A stretch of 64,000 bases of DNA from Adiantum capillus-veneris (lineage: Eukaryota; Streptophyta; Polypodiopsida; Polypodiales; Pteridaceae). The translations under genes and the position numbers were made by a program. Shown here one piece after another: positions 11,596 to 23,784 of the stretch. The stretch is from NCBI GenBank assembly GCA_014529385.2, contig CM043962.1:50813405-50877404 (forward strand), in the 5' to 3' direction. The notes under the pieces were generated by a model. It was not told the DNA's origin and made no database searches. It worked only from the letters and a program-made list of their open reading frames with translations. Numbering within the stretch: the stretch's first letter is position 1; each line of letters begins with the position of its first letter.

Positions 11596-13476
11596 TGTAC
11601 ACTGGTTTGCATTGCCATCACTATGGCCATTTTCAAGAAAAAGTTACAAAGGGGCTAGCTTGTCAATGAACTCCGCTTTGCAGGCTTCAAACGGCCCCAA
11701 AAAAGGCATTAATTTGACTAAAATTTTATCTTTATAGGGGGGGCCTTTAATTTTGGAATTTACACTTTAATTGGTCCATTTGGCACCTTGATTTGGCATC
11801 TTTCGGAAGGGGAAACCGCTTCACTTTTTTCCCTCTGCTCTCTCTTTCTCTCTTTGCCCTTGGGGGGGGCATTAGCGATGTCGCTACTGCCCCCTAGGTT
11901 TCTTTCTCCTTTTTTTCTTCATTTTTGACCCCTTGGCGTTGCTATCTTGCATTGCTCCTTGATTTCCCCTTTGACCCCCTTTATCCGGCTGCCACCGGCC
12001 CTCTTTCTCTATTTCTCTCTCTTCATTTGCATTTTTGATCCGGCCTCCACCTTGCCTTCATCTCTGCTTGTCTGGCCTTGAAACTGCCCTTTGTTTTGCA
12101 CTTGTACTCCTAGTGGCTCTTGGGCTCTCTCTCCCTCTCTATGCTCATTGTCCGCAAGGCACCCCCTTGACTTACCTTTGCTCGCGGCTTCATTTCATTG
12201 TGGGACCCCTCCCCTAGGCTCGCAATAGCGACATCGCTATTGGGGGGGGCCTTTTTCCCTCAAAAAAAACTGGGCCCCAAGAGCCGCGGGCACCGTCCCT
12301 TATGGACCCAATATGTCGTGACTGTCGCCAATTGTCGAACCACCACAGGCGGGCGCATGCGCCGCTGGCTACTGGCCAAAAACCGCCTATACCACGCCCT
12401 GCAGGGCCACCGCGCGCCATCAGGCTTGCCAACGCAGCGCCCCCCTCGCTTGCGCCATAGCCAACGACTAGGGAGGTCTCTCTCCTTTGCTTCATGCCTT
12501 AGAGTGGACACGGCCCAGCCTATGTACCTTACGGCCTCCACTCCCCCTTGTGCATATGGGGTTTTGCTTACGCCACATGGCGGCCCTTGGGTCACTGAGC
12601 CTCGAAGTATTGAAAATCTTCAAAAAAACACCTTCATACACTGCTTTTCTTTGGGCACACCTTCCCCATGGTCCCTTTTACCACGCCCATGCCCGATGTT
12701 CGAGCCGTAAAGCTCTGCCAGATCATCATTGTGTTGGTCCAGGGCTGTGCCAATCTTGTTGCCTTCTGATCCTTTTGGTCCCGCTATCTGAGGCCACGAA
12801 AAACAGAAAAAAACATCTGCTGCAAACTTTTCACCGCCAAATGCTCTCAATTTTTCTAGGCCGTAACTCGGTGCTCGGGGCTCAGAATCACATGCGGTCG
12901 ATTTTGACTAACTCCACATAGTGCACACCATCACTGAGAACCTTGGTGAGGCTGCAAAAATGCCAGATGGTGTATCCTTTAATGTGGTCAAGTGGGCTCA
13001 GACCTATCCCTCGGCAAATCTTCAACTGATTATAACTTGCTAACCAGAGCTCCGATTCGCAATCCGAGAAGACCGGCATGCTCCACCACTTGAGCACTAC
13101 ACATGTATCCACTGACACCTGCCTGGGCCACTTGTCCCCAGCTGCCCTGTCCGTCGGGGATCTGCTACACACTCTACCTTTAAACTTCAGTATCTTGCAC
13201 ACCGGGGCTCCGTTTGACAAGCCCTACGAACCGGCTTCTAGAGCACATTGAACACTACATTCCAAAGCACTAACTTGGCATTTTGGGAACCTTCACCTGT
13301 CACTCCAATTGAGCCAACTTGAAGCTATTTTAGCCTAAAAACCGCATGCAGCATACACTTCCGCTATCCTTTGGCTACCCAAGATCTTGGCACCTGCCCT
13401 AGCCTTTTGCACTGCACTTGCCTGCTGCCTTTGCCTGATACAGACCATTTCCTAGCTTAGACCAACTTTGGATGCA
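11596..13476 (-). repeat. 3' LTR of the Tat-gypsy element (1,881 bp)
   Basis: Aligns end to end with 17633-19504; the plus-strand ends are 'tgtacactgg' and 'tttggatgca'. It contains long C/G tracts and CT-rich stretches. It also carries two copies of a 14-bp dyad (11873-11886 and 12226-12239). Identity with the other LTR stops sharply after 'tgcacca', which places the inner edge. Confidence 0.88.
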
Positions 13477-13655
13477 CCATCATTGCCCAGCCCCCTCGTC
13501 GAACATTTATGTTCGGCTAAAAGCATATGTACAAAACATTAAAACCGGCACACCAAACTGACGATTGAAAGCACTCGCAAAACCATAACTGAATGTACAA
13601 GCTATGTACAAAAGCTTCATCTCCTTTCTCTCCCACACCGCATGCTTTAGATGGG

Positions 13656-14696
13656 TTACCCACCCCCCTTGACTACAATCTGTTGCACCTTGGGCACTAG
13701 ATTTCTTTCAAAGTATAAATTGAGCCGTACACTGTTCACCTTGTTCCTAATAAGCTTGCCATTTTCTCTTACCAGCTGGTAGGTCCCATTCGGAAAGGCC
13801 TTTTGCACTTTATACGGACCTGTCCAGTTCTTCTTGAACTTTTTTTGGAATGTGAAATCCAGGTAGCTTTTGTACTTCATGACCAGGTCTCCTTCCTCTA
13901 TCTTCTTGTCTGGCAGGTTCTGATTGAATTTGGCAATCCGCTTCTCTCTTTGCTTCACATAGTAGTCTGTCACTGCCTCTTTGTCCATCTGTAAAGCCTC
14001 TAAACTGGCTATCCAATCCTGTAGAACCCCTTGTTGAGTGGTATTAACACACCACATACCCTTCAAAGCACCTAGCTGGGCATGCGCCGACAACATAGCC
14101 TCCTTACCATAGACTAGCTCAAATGGAGTGAAATTTGTAGCTACCTTATAGGATGTTCGCCCCAGACACTTCTCTAGATTTGTTTCCCACTCATCTTCCT
14201 GCTTATACACGTACTTTGTTAATATTTTGATGATTTGACCATTAGCACTCTCGACTAGACCATTGCATTGGGGGTGATAGGGTGAGGAAAACCGATGCTG
14301 AACCTTTAGCTTTTCCACTAATGCATTCATGAGCTTGCTTCTAAACCCCTAACCCCTATTAGAAACTAACACCCAAGGAACACCAAAATGGCAACAGATG
14401 TTATCGAACACAAACTGAGCCACCACATTAGCATTTACTTCCTTCACAGATTTGGCCTCAACCCATCTTGTAAGGTAGTCAATGGCTACCACCACGTACT
14501 TCTTACCGCTAGTAGACTTTGGGAGAGGACCTATGGCATCCAGACCCCACTTCTCAAAATCACTTTGTGCGATGATGGCACCTTGTGACTCCGCTACCAT
14601 TCGTTTTTCACCAATAGTCTGACACTCCTCGCACGTCTTGCACCAGTAATGTACGTCCTTCACTATGGAAGGCCACCAAAAGCCTGCTCTAAGCAC
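13656..14696 (-). pseudogene. Tat-gypsy integrase
   Basis: The N-terminal part has the zinc-finger end (HYWCKTCEECQTIGEKR). The core follows with the first catalytic Asp in WGLDAIGPLPKS and the block YVVVAIDYLTRWVEAK. The second catalytic Asp is altered: the motif reads LVSNRG instead of SDRG, a G-to-A type change. An in-frame stop (TAG) follows about 14345. The catalytic Glu region is present (HPQCNGLVESANGQIIKIL), as is the C-terminal domain (KNWTGPYKV...GTYQLV) ending at 13656. Loss of the Asp and the stop make it inactive. Confidence 0.92.
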
Positions 14697-14768
14697 TCGA
14701 AACAGAACCTGGTCTTTGCCCTAATGTCCACTTTATTTGTGGCATTGTTCCAACACCATTCCTACCTC

Positions 14769-16543
14769 TTATTTGTACAACACCCTTCTAAGCACTCCAT
14801 CACGTCCATAGTTCATGAGATCCTCACCTACCAGTGTGAATTTGTGGGCCTTTTGCACCACTCTTCTCTTCTGCAACTTAGACAAACCCTCTGAACATTG
14901 CCCTGTATCGAAAAACCCTTCAATCTCCTTTATAGTCTCCCTACCTGCATAAGTGGCTGGGGCCACATATAAACCTGCAACATGCACTTGCACTCTGCTA
15001 CTTGCTAGCTGATCCACCTCTTGGTTCGGCTCTCTTCTCACGTGCTTAAATTGGACTTCTTCAAAAGACTTTAGCATCTTCTTGATGGAAAAGAGCCAAT
15101 GCTTCAATGAATCACGCTTTACCTGCCATTGGCCTAACAGTTGCTTGATGACTACCAACGCATCTCCCTTCACTACCAACCTTGAAATGCCGAACTCTAC
15201 ACACTGCTTTAAACCCAAAATGTAGAGTGAGATACTCTGCCTCATTATTGGTATGGACATCCTCTAGATCATACGACTTTGAAAATATAGCTTTATCGTG
15301 TGGGTCGTGCATCACCACACCTCCTCTTGCTTTCTGTACTACCCTTCGATATGCTCCGTCAAACCACATTGTAAAAGCGTCCTCCAAATGCGGCTCCTTT
15401 TTAGCTTCATCTCGCACCACTCTTGGATACGCTTGAAAATCAACGGCCTTGCTGACAAGAATGTCTGCCAAGTGAGACCGATTTGTGTGATCTACCTTGA
15501 ACTCGAATTCAAACTCTTGTAGCTCCAACACCCAGTTTATAATCCTTCTGCCTTGCTTCAAATGTAGCACTACCTCTGGCAATAGATTATTAGCTGTCAA
15601 CACAAAAAACTTGCACACAATTAAATGCACCTTGAACTTTTGGCAAGCGAAGACCAAAGCCATCACCCATTGTTCTGCCTCGATGTAGGTAGCCTCTCGT
15701 GGGCTAATCACCCTGCTCTCGAAGTATATCGGCTTGTAGCTTCTCCCTACCTTTTGCAATAGAACCGCCCCAATAGCAACTGTGCCCACTGTCATAGACA
15801 CATAGAAGTCATCCTCTAGATTGGGAGGACATACCGTTGGCAACTGACACAAAATCTCCTTAACCCTATCAAAAGCCTCCTGAACTTCCTCATTCCACTC
15901 ATAACCATGCACCTGCTGAGCTCTCTTTTGAAGAGGATGCACATATTGTGACAACATCCAAAAGAAACGTGATAGATACTTCAGCTTATGAACAAACAAA
16001 GCCAAACTTTAAGCATCTGATGGCGGCTCCATCAACACCAACGCCTTCACCTTCTCGGGATCAACATTTATACCGTTTTGCAACGCCACATGACCCAACA
16101 GCTGCGCTCGAGGCTGTGCTAGCTTGCACTTCTTGGGGTTTATCTGACCTCCTTCTTCATCAAGCCTTTGAAAGAATAACTACAGCTTCAATAGGTGCTC
16201 CAATCTTGAACTGTAGCAGCCTATATCATCCATGAAGACCCTGATAAAACGGCCCAAGTATAGACCAAATACCCTGTTCATCCGATCTTGGAAGGTGGCA
16301 TATGCATTCACTAATCCGAACGGCATCCTGCGATAAGCGAAACAACCCCATGGAGATATGAATGTGGTCTTCGAGCGCAATCCCTATCTGAAAATACCCC
16401 AAAAAGCCATCCATAATCAAGTATCTTTGTGCCCAGCCACCTGGTTTAGGATTTCGTCTTAAAATGGCAATGGATAGTGATTCCTCTTGGTCGTGGCACT
16501 CAGTGGAAATCTTGCACCATGCGTACCCAATTTTGCAACACAA
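14769..16543 (-). pseudogene. Tat-gypsy reverse transcriptase with RNase H and second RNase H
   Basis: The RT palm is split over frames. DGFLGYFQIGIALED precedes TTFISPWGCFAYRRMPFGLV, and the catalytic motif is VFMDD (near 16230). After a frameshift the thumb and first RNase H run on (NLEDDFYVSMTVGTVAIGAVLLQ, KPIYFESRVISPREATYIEAEQW). The second, archaeal-type RNase H follows: MWFDGAYRR, GGVVMHD, then NNEAEYLTLHFG, and after another frameshift LVVKGDALVVIKQLLGQW. The second RNase H is known from Tat elements, where its role is not settled. At least two frameshifts and a missing upstream segment make it nonfunctional. Confidence 0.88.
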
Positions 16544-17349
16544 TAGCTACACCTCGGTTTCTAGGATTTTCCTCGTGTATAGCCTCCCTCTGACTCTGCG
16601 GTTGAACATGGGCCATCGTCTCATAGCCTAACACACCCTGCTCTATCTTCTTCTTTATCTTTCTGCTCTTTGATCGGGCAATCGCTACCGCACCATTGTA
16701 ATACTTTGGGCTTTCAAAATCAACCTTTTCTCTTACCTTGGGGTGCAGACACGCCATGAACTTATCTAGCTTGAAGTACTCTCCATTAGTTAATTGCATG
16801 GCTGTTGCTAATTTTGCCCAACACTCTTCAAAATGACCCAAAAATAGATTGAACTCTTCAGTTACATCTTGCTTAAGCGCCTTTAGCTTCGCATCCATCT
16901 CAGACTGGGGATGCCTCTTTGCAAAAGTCGTGAAGAAACCTCGCCCGTAGAGCCGGCCATGCCTGCCTCGGCTTGCCTTCCAACGCTTCATACCATGCTT
17001 TAGCTTTACCACGCATCACCAAAGGAAAAGTCTGCATTTTGCTATCCTTGTTCGGCATACGCAACAATAGCATATACAGCTCAAAATCCGACATCCACTC
17101 GTCAGGGCTCTCTTCGCCTGTGAAAATTGGTCCATAGCTTCTAGCTGCCATGACTTCCAACGTGAAAAACTGCTTCTTTTCGATTAACTGGGAGCAATCA
17201 GTGTGCTCCTTAGAGGGGGCACTTGAAGATGGAGAGGGGGAATGGGGGAACACGCCCGACACCAACACAAGGGCCTCTCTATAGCTCACGGTATCCACAG
17301 CACCCCAGTTAAAAAAACACTTTACACTAGCAAACCACCGCCTGCTCAA
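16500..17349 (-). pseudogene. Tat-gypsy gag, frameshifted and fused to RT remains
   Basis: The protein-like part starts around MAARSYGPIFTGEESPDEWM, probably close to the true gag start near 17150. It shows a retrotransposon gag domain (FPLVMRGKAKAWYEALEGKP). After a frameshift near 16950 the domain continues (TEEFNLFLGHFEECWAKLATA, GEYFKLDKFMACLHPKVREKV). Downstream the frame runs directly into a segment that resembles the RT N terminus (NWVRMVQDF), with no zinc knuckle or protease seen. A deletion of gag C-terminal and protease coding sequence is inferred. Confidence 0.8.
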
Positions 17350-17632
17350 CTTCCACTACTCACACACTCCACAAATCCACCACACAGCGCACACCTGCTA
17401 TCACGGTCTGTCTCCACCCTTACACACACTCACAACCTCTCAATATCACCCTTACACACACTCACAACCTCTCAATATCACCCTCTCACACAAAACACCA
17501 TCGGTCCGGGGGGGCACACACATCCACGCTGCCGACACCGAGGGGAAACATGAAAGCAGGAGAAAGAGAAGGGGGGAAGGGGAAACAACAGCAATAGGGG
17601 GCAGCAGTGGCTTGATTACACTTCAAAATGCA

Positions 17633-19504
17633 TGTACATTGGTTTGCACTGCCATCACTATGGCATTTTCAAGAAAAAGTTACAAAGGGGCTAGCTTGTC
17701 AGAGAACTCCGCTTTGCAGGCTTCAAATGGCCTCAAAAAAGCCATTAATTTGACTAAAATTTGATCTTTATAGGGAGGGCCTTTAATTTTGAAATTTACA
17801 CTTTAATTGGTCCATTTGGCACCTTGATTTGGCATCTTTTGGAAGGGGGAAACTGCTTTACTTTTTTCCCTCTGCTCTCTCTTTGCACTTGGGGGGGGCA
17901 TTAGCGATGTCGCTACTGCCCCCTAGGCTTCTTTTTATTTTTTTCCTTTTTTTCTTCATCTTTTACCCCCTTGGGGGGGCTATCTTGCACTGCTCCTTGA
18001 TCTCCCCTTTGAGCCCCTTTATCCGGCTCCCACCATCCCTCTTTCTGTATTTCTCTCTCTTCATTTGCATTTTTTGGTCCGGCCTCCACCTTGCCTTCAT
18101 CTCTGCTTGTCCGGCCTTGAAACTGCCCTTTGTTTTGCACTTGTACTCCTAGTGGCTCTCGGGCTCTCTCTCCCTCTCTATGCTCATTGTCCGTGGGGTA
18201 CCCCCTTGACTTACCTTTGCTTGCGGCTTCATTTCATTGTGGGACCCCTCTTCTAGGCTTGCAATAGCGACATCGCTATTGGGGGGGGGGGGGGCTTTTG
18301 CCCTCAAACAAAAACTGGGCCCCAAAAGCCGCGGGCATTGTCCCTTATGGACCCGCCATGTCATGACTGTTGCCAACTGCCAAACCACCACAAGCAGGCG
18401 CATGCACCGCTAACGCCACCACATATTGGCCAAAAACTGCCTATACCATGCCCTGCAGGGCCACCGCGCGCCATCAGGATTACCAATGCAGCGCCCCCCT
18501 CGCTTGCGCCATAGCCAACGACTAGGGAGGTCTCTCTCCTTTGCTTCATGGCTTAGAGTGGACACGGCCCAGCCTAGTACCTTACGGCCTCCAGTCCCCC
18601 TTGTGCGTATGGGGTTTTGCCTGCACCACGTGGCGGCCCTTGAGTCACTGAGCCTCCAAGAATTGAAAATCTTCAAAAAAACACCTTCATACACTGCTTT
18701 TCTTTGGGCACACCTTCCCCATGCCCGATGGCCGAGCTGTAAAGCTGTGCCAGATCATCATTGTGCTGGTCCAGGGCTGTGCCAACCTCGTTGCCTTCTG
18801 ATCCTTTTGGGTCCACTATCTGAGGCCACAAAAAGCAGAAAAAAACATCTGCAAACTTTTCATCGCCAAATGCTCTCAATTTTTATAGGCTGTAACTCGG
18901 TGCTCGGGGCTCAGAATCACATGCGGTCGATTTTGACTAACTCCACATAGTACACACCATCATTGAGAACCTTGGCGAGGCTACAAAACTGCCAATTGGC
19001 GTATCCTTTAATGCGGCCAAGTGGGCTCAGACCTAGCCCCAGACAAATCTTCAACTGATCATAACTTGCTAACCAGAGCTCCGATTCACAATCCGAGAAG
19101 ACCGGCATGCTCCATCACTTGAGCACTACACATGTATCCACTGACACCTGTATGGGCCACCTGTCCCTAGCTGCCCTATCCGTCGAGGATCTGCTACACA
19201 CTCTACCTTTAAACTTGTATCTTGCACATCGGGGCTCTGTTTGACGAGCTGTCTGGACTGGCTTCTAGAGCACAGTGAACACAACGTTCGAGAGCATTGA
19301 CTTGGCATTTTGGGCATCTTCACATGCCACTCCAATTGAGCCAACTTGAAGCTATTTTAGCCTTAAAAAGCGCATGGAGCATATAGTTCCGCTATCCTTT
19401 GGCTACCCAGGACCTTGGCACCTGCCCTAGCCTTTTGCACTACACTTGCCTGCTCCCTTTTCCTGATGTAGACCATTTCCTAGCTTAGACCAACTTTGGC
19501 TGCA
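17633..19504 (-). repeat. 5' LTR of the Tat-gypsy element (1,872 bp)
   Basis: Pairs with 11596-13476. It carries a longer poly-G run near 18281-18294 than its partner and the same two 14-bp dyads (17902-17915, 18265-18278). It ends with 'ggctgca' at 19504, after which the sequence no longer matches the other LTR flank. Confidence 0.88.
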
Positions 19505-20392
19505 CCAACATAGCTGGACACCACATTGGTACTCTATTATTTTTCCTAGCTAGTATAGTGTTACTATGTGTAAATCATGATTCTAGAGTAGCAGGTCAAT
19601 TCCTTGAGATGTAATTCTTTTATGATGATTGTAAAGGTTTGTGTGAGGCGGCCATTGGCAATTTAGAAAGCCCTAGGTATAAAGGTCAATAACCTTAATG
19701 TGAAAGGAAGCTTATCTTTTGGAGAAGAAGGAGCTATGCAAAACGTATGCTAAAGCTACTAAGCTGCTCCAACTTGTAATCAACTTTTCTAATGATTGAG
19801 TAATCCATTTTTAGTTTTAAAACTTGCATTGTGTTCCTCTTTCTTTGCTGTTTCAATCAAGTGTAAGCATTGTCAGTTTTGTTGAGGCTTGCGACTACGC
19901 GTTAGTTAGTCTAATCTTCAAATTTGAGTGCTTAAATCACTATTTTTGACGTTTTGACCATAGGAGAGTGTTCCTAAACCATAGGGCGACCTTTTTGGAT
20001 AGTTTTGTTGTAACTTTCAGGACCTTTTTCATGATGGATTGTGATTTTGGTACCTTATCGGATTGCAACCAGACTAGGTAGGATAGTTCCCCTAGGTGTC
20101 TTAGAACTCCTCCTAAAGTTTTGTTGCATTTCGAGTCCGTCCGAGTGCCAAAATGGCGTGATGACCTAGAGTGGTGAGAGAAAGACATAGACAAATTTTC
20201 CTATCATTGAGTGGTGGCTTGCTTGTTGAATTGATGTGTTTGCTTGTTAAGGTTCACTTCTTGATACTGACAACCACAAAGAGTCTCTGTGCCCCATCCG
20301 AGTCACTTCCTTGAGTATTGACATTATGTTAGTGTCAGATAGCTATGCTACAAACGTCCGTCGTCGGTGACCCGCTAACACACTTTTGAGGT
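19505..20392. other. AT-rich flank, possibly an old LTR piece
   Basis: No coding frame with motifs. Text near 19600-19830 resembles LTR ends in composition and lies just upstream of a plus-strand gypsy integrase fragment. It may therefore be a remnant of that element, but no second copy is present to define it. Confidence 0.3.
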
Positions 20393-20866
20393 CATGCCTC
20401 AGTATGGGTGGTTGTAGACCGGTTGACTAAACTTCGCAAGTTTATTCCAACCAAGTTAAAAATAAAGACTTCAGAGTTAGGTAGGTTATTTATAGACAAT
20501 CTGTATAGGTTGTATGGGTTGCCAAGTAACATTGTGAGTGATTGTGATTCCAAGTCTAACAATTATTTTTGGAGGGATCTGTTTCAAAAATTGGGTACAC
20601 AACTTAACATAAGTACTACAGATCATCCTTAAACGGATGGTCGGACTGAATGAGTCAACCAAGTTCTAGAGGATATGCTACGAGCATATGTTAGCAAGAA
20701 GCTTGGTAAGAAGCAGACGGATTGAGAAGATTATCTTCCTATTCTCAACAAGCACAAGATTGGTATAAAAGATATGCTGATGAGAAACGTTGGCAAGTTA
20801 CCTTCACGAAAGGGAAAGAGGTATTTTTGCGTGTCCTAGAGCATTCAGAAAGTTGGAAGACTAGGG
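20393..20866 (+). pseudogene. gypsy (chromovirus-like) integrase fragment
   Basis: The stretch encodes VVDRLTKLRKFIPTK, then LFIDNLYRLYGLPSNIVSDC, then LGTQLNISTTDHP, a stop, and NQVLEDMLRAYVSKK. This is the catalytic core of a Ty3/gypsy integrase of the plant chromovirus type. The usual SDRD reads SDCD, a CGT-to-TGT type change. After a deletion the C-terminal block continues (WYKRYADEKRW, EVFLRVLEHSESWK). No LTRs or other domains accompany it. It is a dead relic. Confidence 0.9.
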
Positions 20867-21084
20867 GCCCCTATCTCACCTCAGTGGCCGCCATGGCCCC
20901 TTTCCTTGCTCGCACGCTGCTGTAAGCGGCCATAGCCGTTGTGTGCTTGTTTTTTCCCACTACACAGGCGCCCAAGCCCCTTGGGGGTTAGTGGCCACAC
21001 CCTATTTTCAACAACAAGGGGCGGTACACACAGTGGGGTACCCCACCCCCTCCCTCGTGTGCGGATTAGGCATGGTCCGGAGAG
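20867..21084. other. short GC-rich stretch of unknown origin
   Basis: Compositionally unlike both flanks. Short frames exist on both strands, none recognised. Confidence 0.3.
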
Positions 21085-21676
21085 GTGCGGCATCTCGACA
21101 CGGCCGGCACAAACATTGACCGCCAAATTCTCTGTGTATTACCGGCGGAAACTCAAAGATTTAAGAAAAGCATTCCGACGGGAGTTCAAAGTACAATTAC
21201 CTTTCAATATCAATTAACGATTGCAAGTATAATTGATTCGGCTACCAAGGAATTGCGTAATTACCTATATGGCGGAAAATTCAAATCAGTTTTCACAGAG
21301 ATACTAACAATTTTGATGGAATTAGCAAGGCTAATTACACTTTGCAGTACTCTCAATATCATGTATGTTTCTTTACGACCACCGGGGGAGTTAGCACTGC
21401 CTCTGCTACGATTTTTTGTGTTCGATATGGCTAAGAGCCTTTCTGCAATCCAAGGTATTGTTTTCTTTTTTGTTTGCACAACACGTCTTTGCCATGAACA
21501 TAGAAATTGATGATCAACACATGTTTGACTTTGAATATTTGGAGTCTGCTTCACTTGTCGATGCTGCGGGGTCGGATGCTCTCACGGAGGGTACCCACGT
21601 GGCAACCGGGACGGCAGGTAGTCTATCTTTCTCTCCGCGAGTATGTACATTAGCTGATATCTACCATAGATTTTAG
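21085..21676 (+). pseudogene. unidentified exon-like blocks upstream of repeat B copy 2
   Basis: A frame from 21085 runs through FKKSIPTGVQSTITFQYQ, SATKELRNYLYGGKFKSVFT and LALPLLRFFVFDMAKSLSAI, then meets a good splice donor (ATCCAAG|GTATTG near 21452). A second block (MNIEIDDQHMFDFEYLESAS ... VATGTAG) ends at GGCAG|GTAGTC near 21618. The protein-like composition and the donors suggest two exons of one gene belonging to family B. No family was recognised. This part has no counterpart I can see in copy 1. Confidence 0.3.
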
Positions 21677-23776
21677 ATACAACAAACCATTGTGGCAGCA
21701 TGGCTGTCCATAAGAGCTTTAGCATTTCACTTTTTGTTGATTTCCTGCTCCTTCTATAGTACTACGGAGCGTCTATGAACATACTGTTTTGGGGTAAGAC
21801 CCGACGGGTGATTCCTAAAATCTCCCCATAGACATTGCGGATCACAGTTTGATCTATCCCAGTTCTACTTTCATAGAAAGAAGCCATCATCTACCACGGG
21901 GCAGCGAACATATTCAACTTTATGTTAATTCCAATCATCCTGTACACGGTTGACTATGTTGGTTACCGTTACCTGCTAGTCGAGCAGTTTCTACAAAGGA
22001 TCTTACCAAGGGGATTGCCTACATAGATTCTAATCAAAGGGTTTGTATTGCAAAGGCAACACCCAAGGTTTCTAGTGCAATGTTGCTTGGTTTTTTTCTC
22101 ATGTGGTCGACGTCCTCCTCTGCATTTGAATAGGGGTAAGTGACCATTAAATTCAAATCTCTAGGTACGCATCTATTGATTTGGTGTTATTCCATTTTTT
22201 GGTATGCTTTCCTTGGTTTTTTCAAGTCATTTAAATACGCTTGAATATTTCAGGGCCATGCCAAGGGCATGTCGAAACAAGCATTTTTGGCCGTAGTGTC
22301 CAATGAACATTATGCTCTTATGAATCCACTTGTAGGATTCAATTTGGCACATGTTGTCACATGGGATACAACATGGTCTAGGGACTCAAGGAGTTTAGTT
22401 TAGCCAGTGTGGAGTAATGAATGAGGGTCCCTCTCACTCTTGTTGCAGAGTGTTTAGAGTTACCTCCACACACAAGTACATCTTGTACTTGAAGGATGTT
22501 CTTTTTTACACATTCTTACATGAGACATATTCCACATGTGGAGAATATGAGTCTTTGGACTGACACTGGCGCCATTATTCAATTATGTGTCACAACAAAA
22601 TCCCTAAGTGCTGGTCCAATCTGTTTTCTAGAACGTTTTCAGCACGACATATCAACAGCAATTTCAGTAGCCAAAAATTGTTGGATACTTAGAATGGCAG
22701 ATATTTGTTTTACATAGAAAAGTCTATGAGTTGCTAATGAAAAAGTTTCATCGTTTGTACCTAGAAGTGATCATTGTTTCACCTTCTATTATGGTTCAAA
22801 CATTTCAGCAAGGCTTGAAAATGATTACCATTGAAAGTATTTAGTTTCTGTTTGGAACTATTTACATTTCGCTTTATTGTGTGCTATGAACATCACATTT
22901 GACATAAGTATTGGCAAGGATAATCATGCATATACAGGTTCGGATATGTTTTTTGCTCAATGCATGCCCACTAGGTGTTATGGACCCTAGTGTTTAGCAA
23001 AGGCTGATTTGGAACGGCATGCGTATTCATCAAGTTGTTGCTTATGAAGCCTTTTGCCCTCGGTGTGCATTATCTCAATGAGTTTACTTTTCGGTCTACC
23101 AATAACCAATAGAGGTCATGGCTCAGTTTGGGTGCTTGTGGATCTTTCACGTTAACCACGATGGTTACTCAGTGATCAATTGTTGATTCCTCAGCAATGT
23201 GGTACGATATTGTGATCCCCGATTACTAGCCATCTAGCACGACTCACTACTGTGGGGGAAACACACCTCAATACTGTCACTTATCCAATGCGATATGCAG
23301 ATTACAAACTGTAATCTTGTGCTAAAGGATATGCAAGTGCATACATTAGCACCATGCGATCCAATTAGTAAGCATTTATTGATCTACTTGGAGTTTTCTT
23401 ATAAAGTTAAAGCATGTTTGCGACCAGGTGTAGTCTCTTCATGTATAAATCAAGTTCTCAACCTTAAACACTACTGAGGGTGGGGTTGTTTACTACTGAA
23501 ATTGGAAAACACGTCAAGGATTTAAACTTGGCTGATGAGTATGTTAGCAAGTTACTTTCATGGAAAGTGAAAAGAGGTACTCTTTAGGGTACATCTTTGT
23601 GTAATAACTCGTTTTGCATACTCATGTGTGTTCTAAATGGAGTCTACACACTATGATTGGATAGGAATCGGTAACACAAGATGGTTGCAAATGGACAACA
23701 ATGTGAAAAATCAAGATATTACTCTTCGTTTCATTGAAACTCCTGAAGAACCGTGTTTCGGTCAACCAAACAGCTA
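21650..23776 (+). repeat. dispersed repeat family B, copy 2
   Basis: Matches 6915-9040 over its length in the same orientation, with scattered indels. The final 270 bp encode the same unidentified protein motif as copy 1 (WLQMDNNVKNQDITLRFIET) plus an upstream YDWIGIGNT not kept in copy 1. It is joined directly to the coiled-coil repeat C at about 23780. Confidence 0.75.
23505..23776 (+). pseudogene. unidentified conserved coding remnant in repeat B (copy 2)
   Basis: Reads KHVKDLNLADEYVSKLLSWK then GTL and a stop. After a frame change it reads YDWIGIGNTRWLQMDNNVKN and ITLRFIETPEEPCFGQPNS, ending at TAG where copy 1 keeps SWIHDG. The pair of copies gives independent support that this was once translated. 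The function was not recognised. Confidence 0.4.
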
Positions 23777-23784
23777 GATCCACG

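Larger units (their letters stand above)
11596..19504 (-). mobile_element. Ty3/gypsy LTR retrotransposon, Tat lineage, decayed
   Basis: Two direct LTRs of about 1.88 kb (11596-13476 and 17633-19504) flank a 4.16-kb internal region read on the minus strand. The order is gag, RT, RNase H, a second RNase H, then integrase. Integrase after RT marks Ty3/gypsy, and the extra RNase H before integrase marks the Tat group (Ogre/Retand-like). Most of the region between gag and RT, including the protease, appears deleted. Several frameshifts and stops break the genes. The LTRs differ by scattered substitutions and small indels, so the insertion is not recent. No clean 5-bp target duplication was found at the chosen ends. 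Confidence 0.92.

Noticed and set aside
12198-12921. Several frames of 80-170 codons on both strands within the LTR
   Set aside because: They lie inside the GC-rich Tat LTR and recur in the other LTR with different breaks. No motifs were found, so GC content explains the length.
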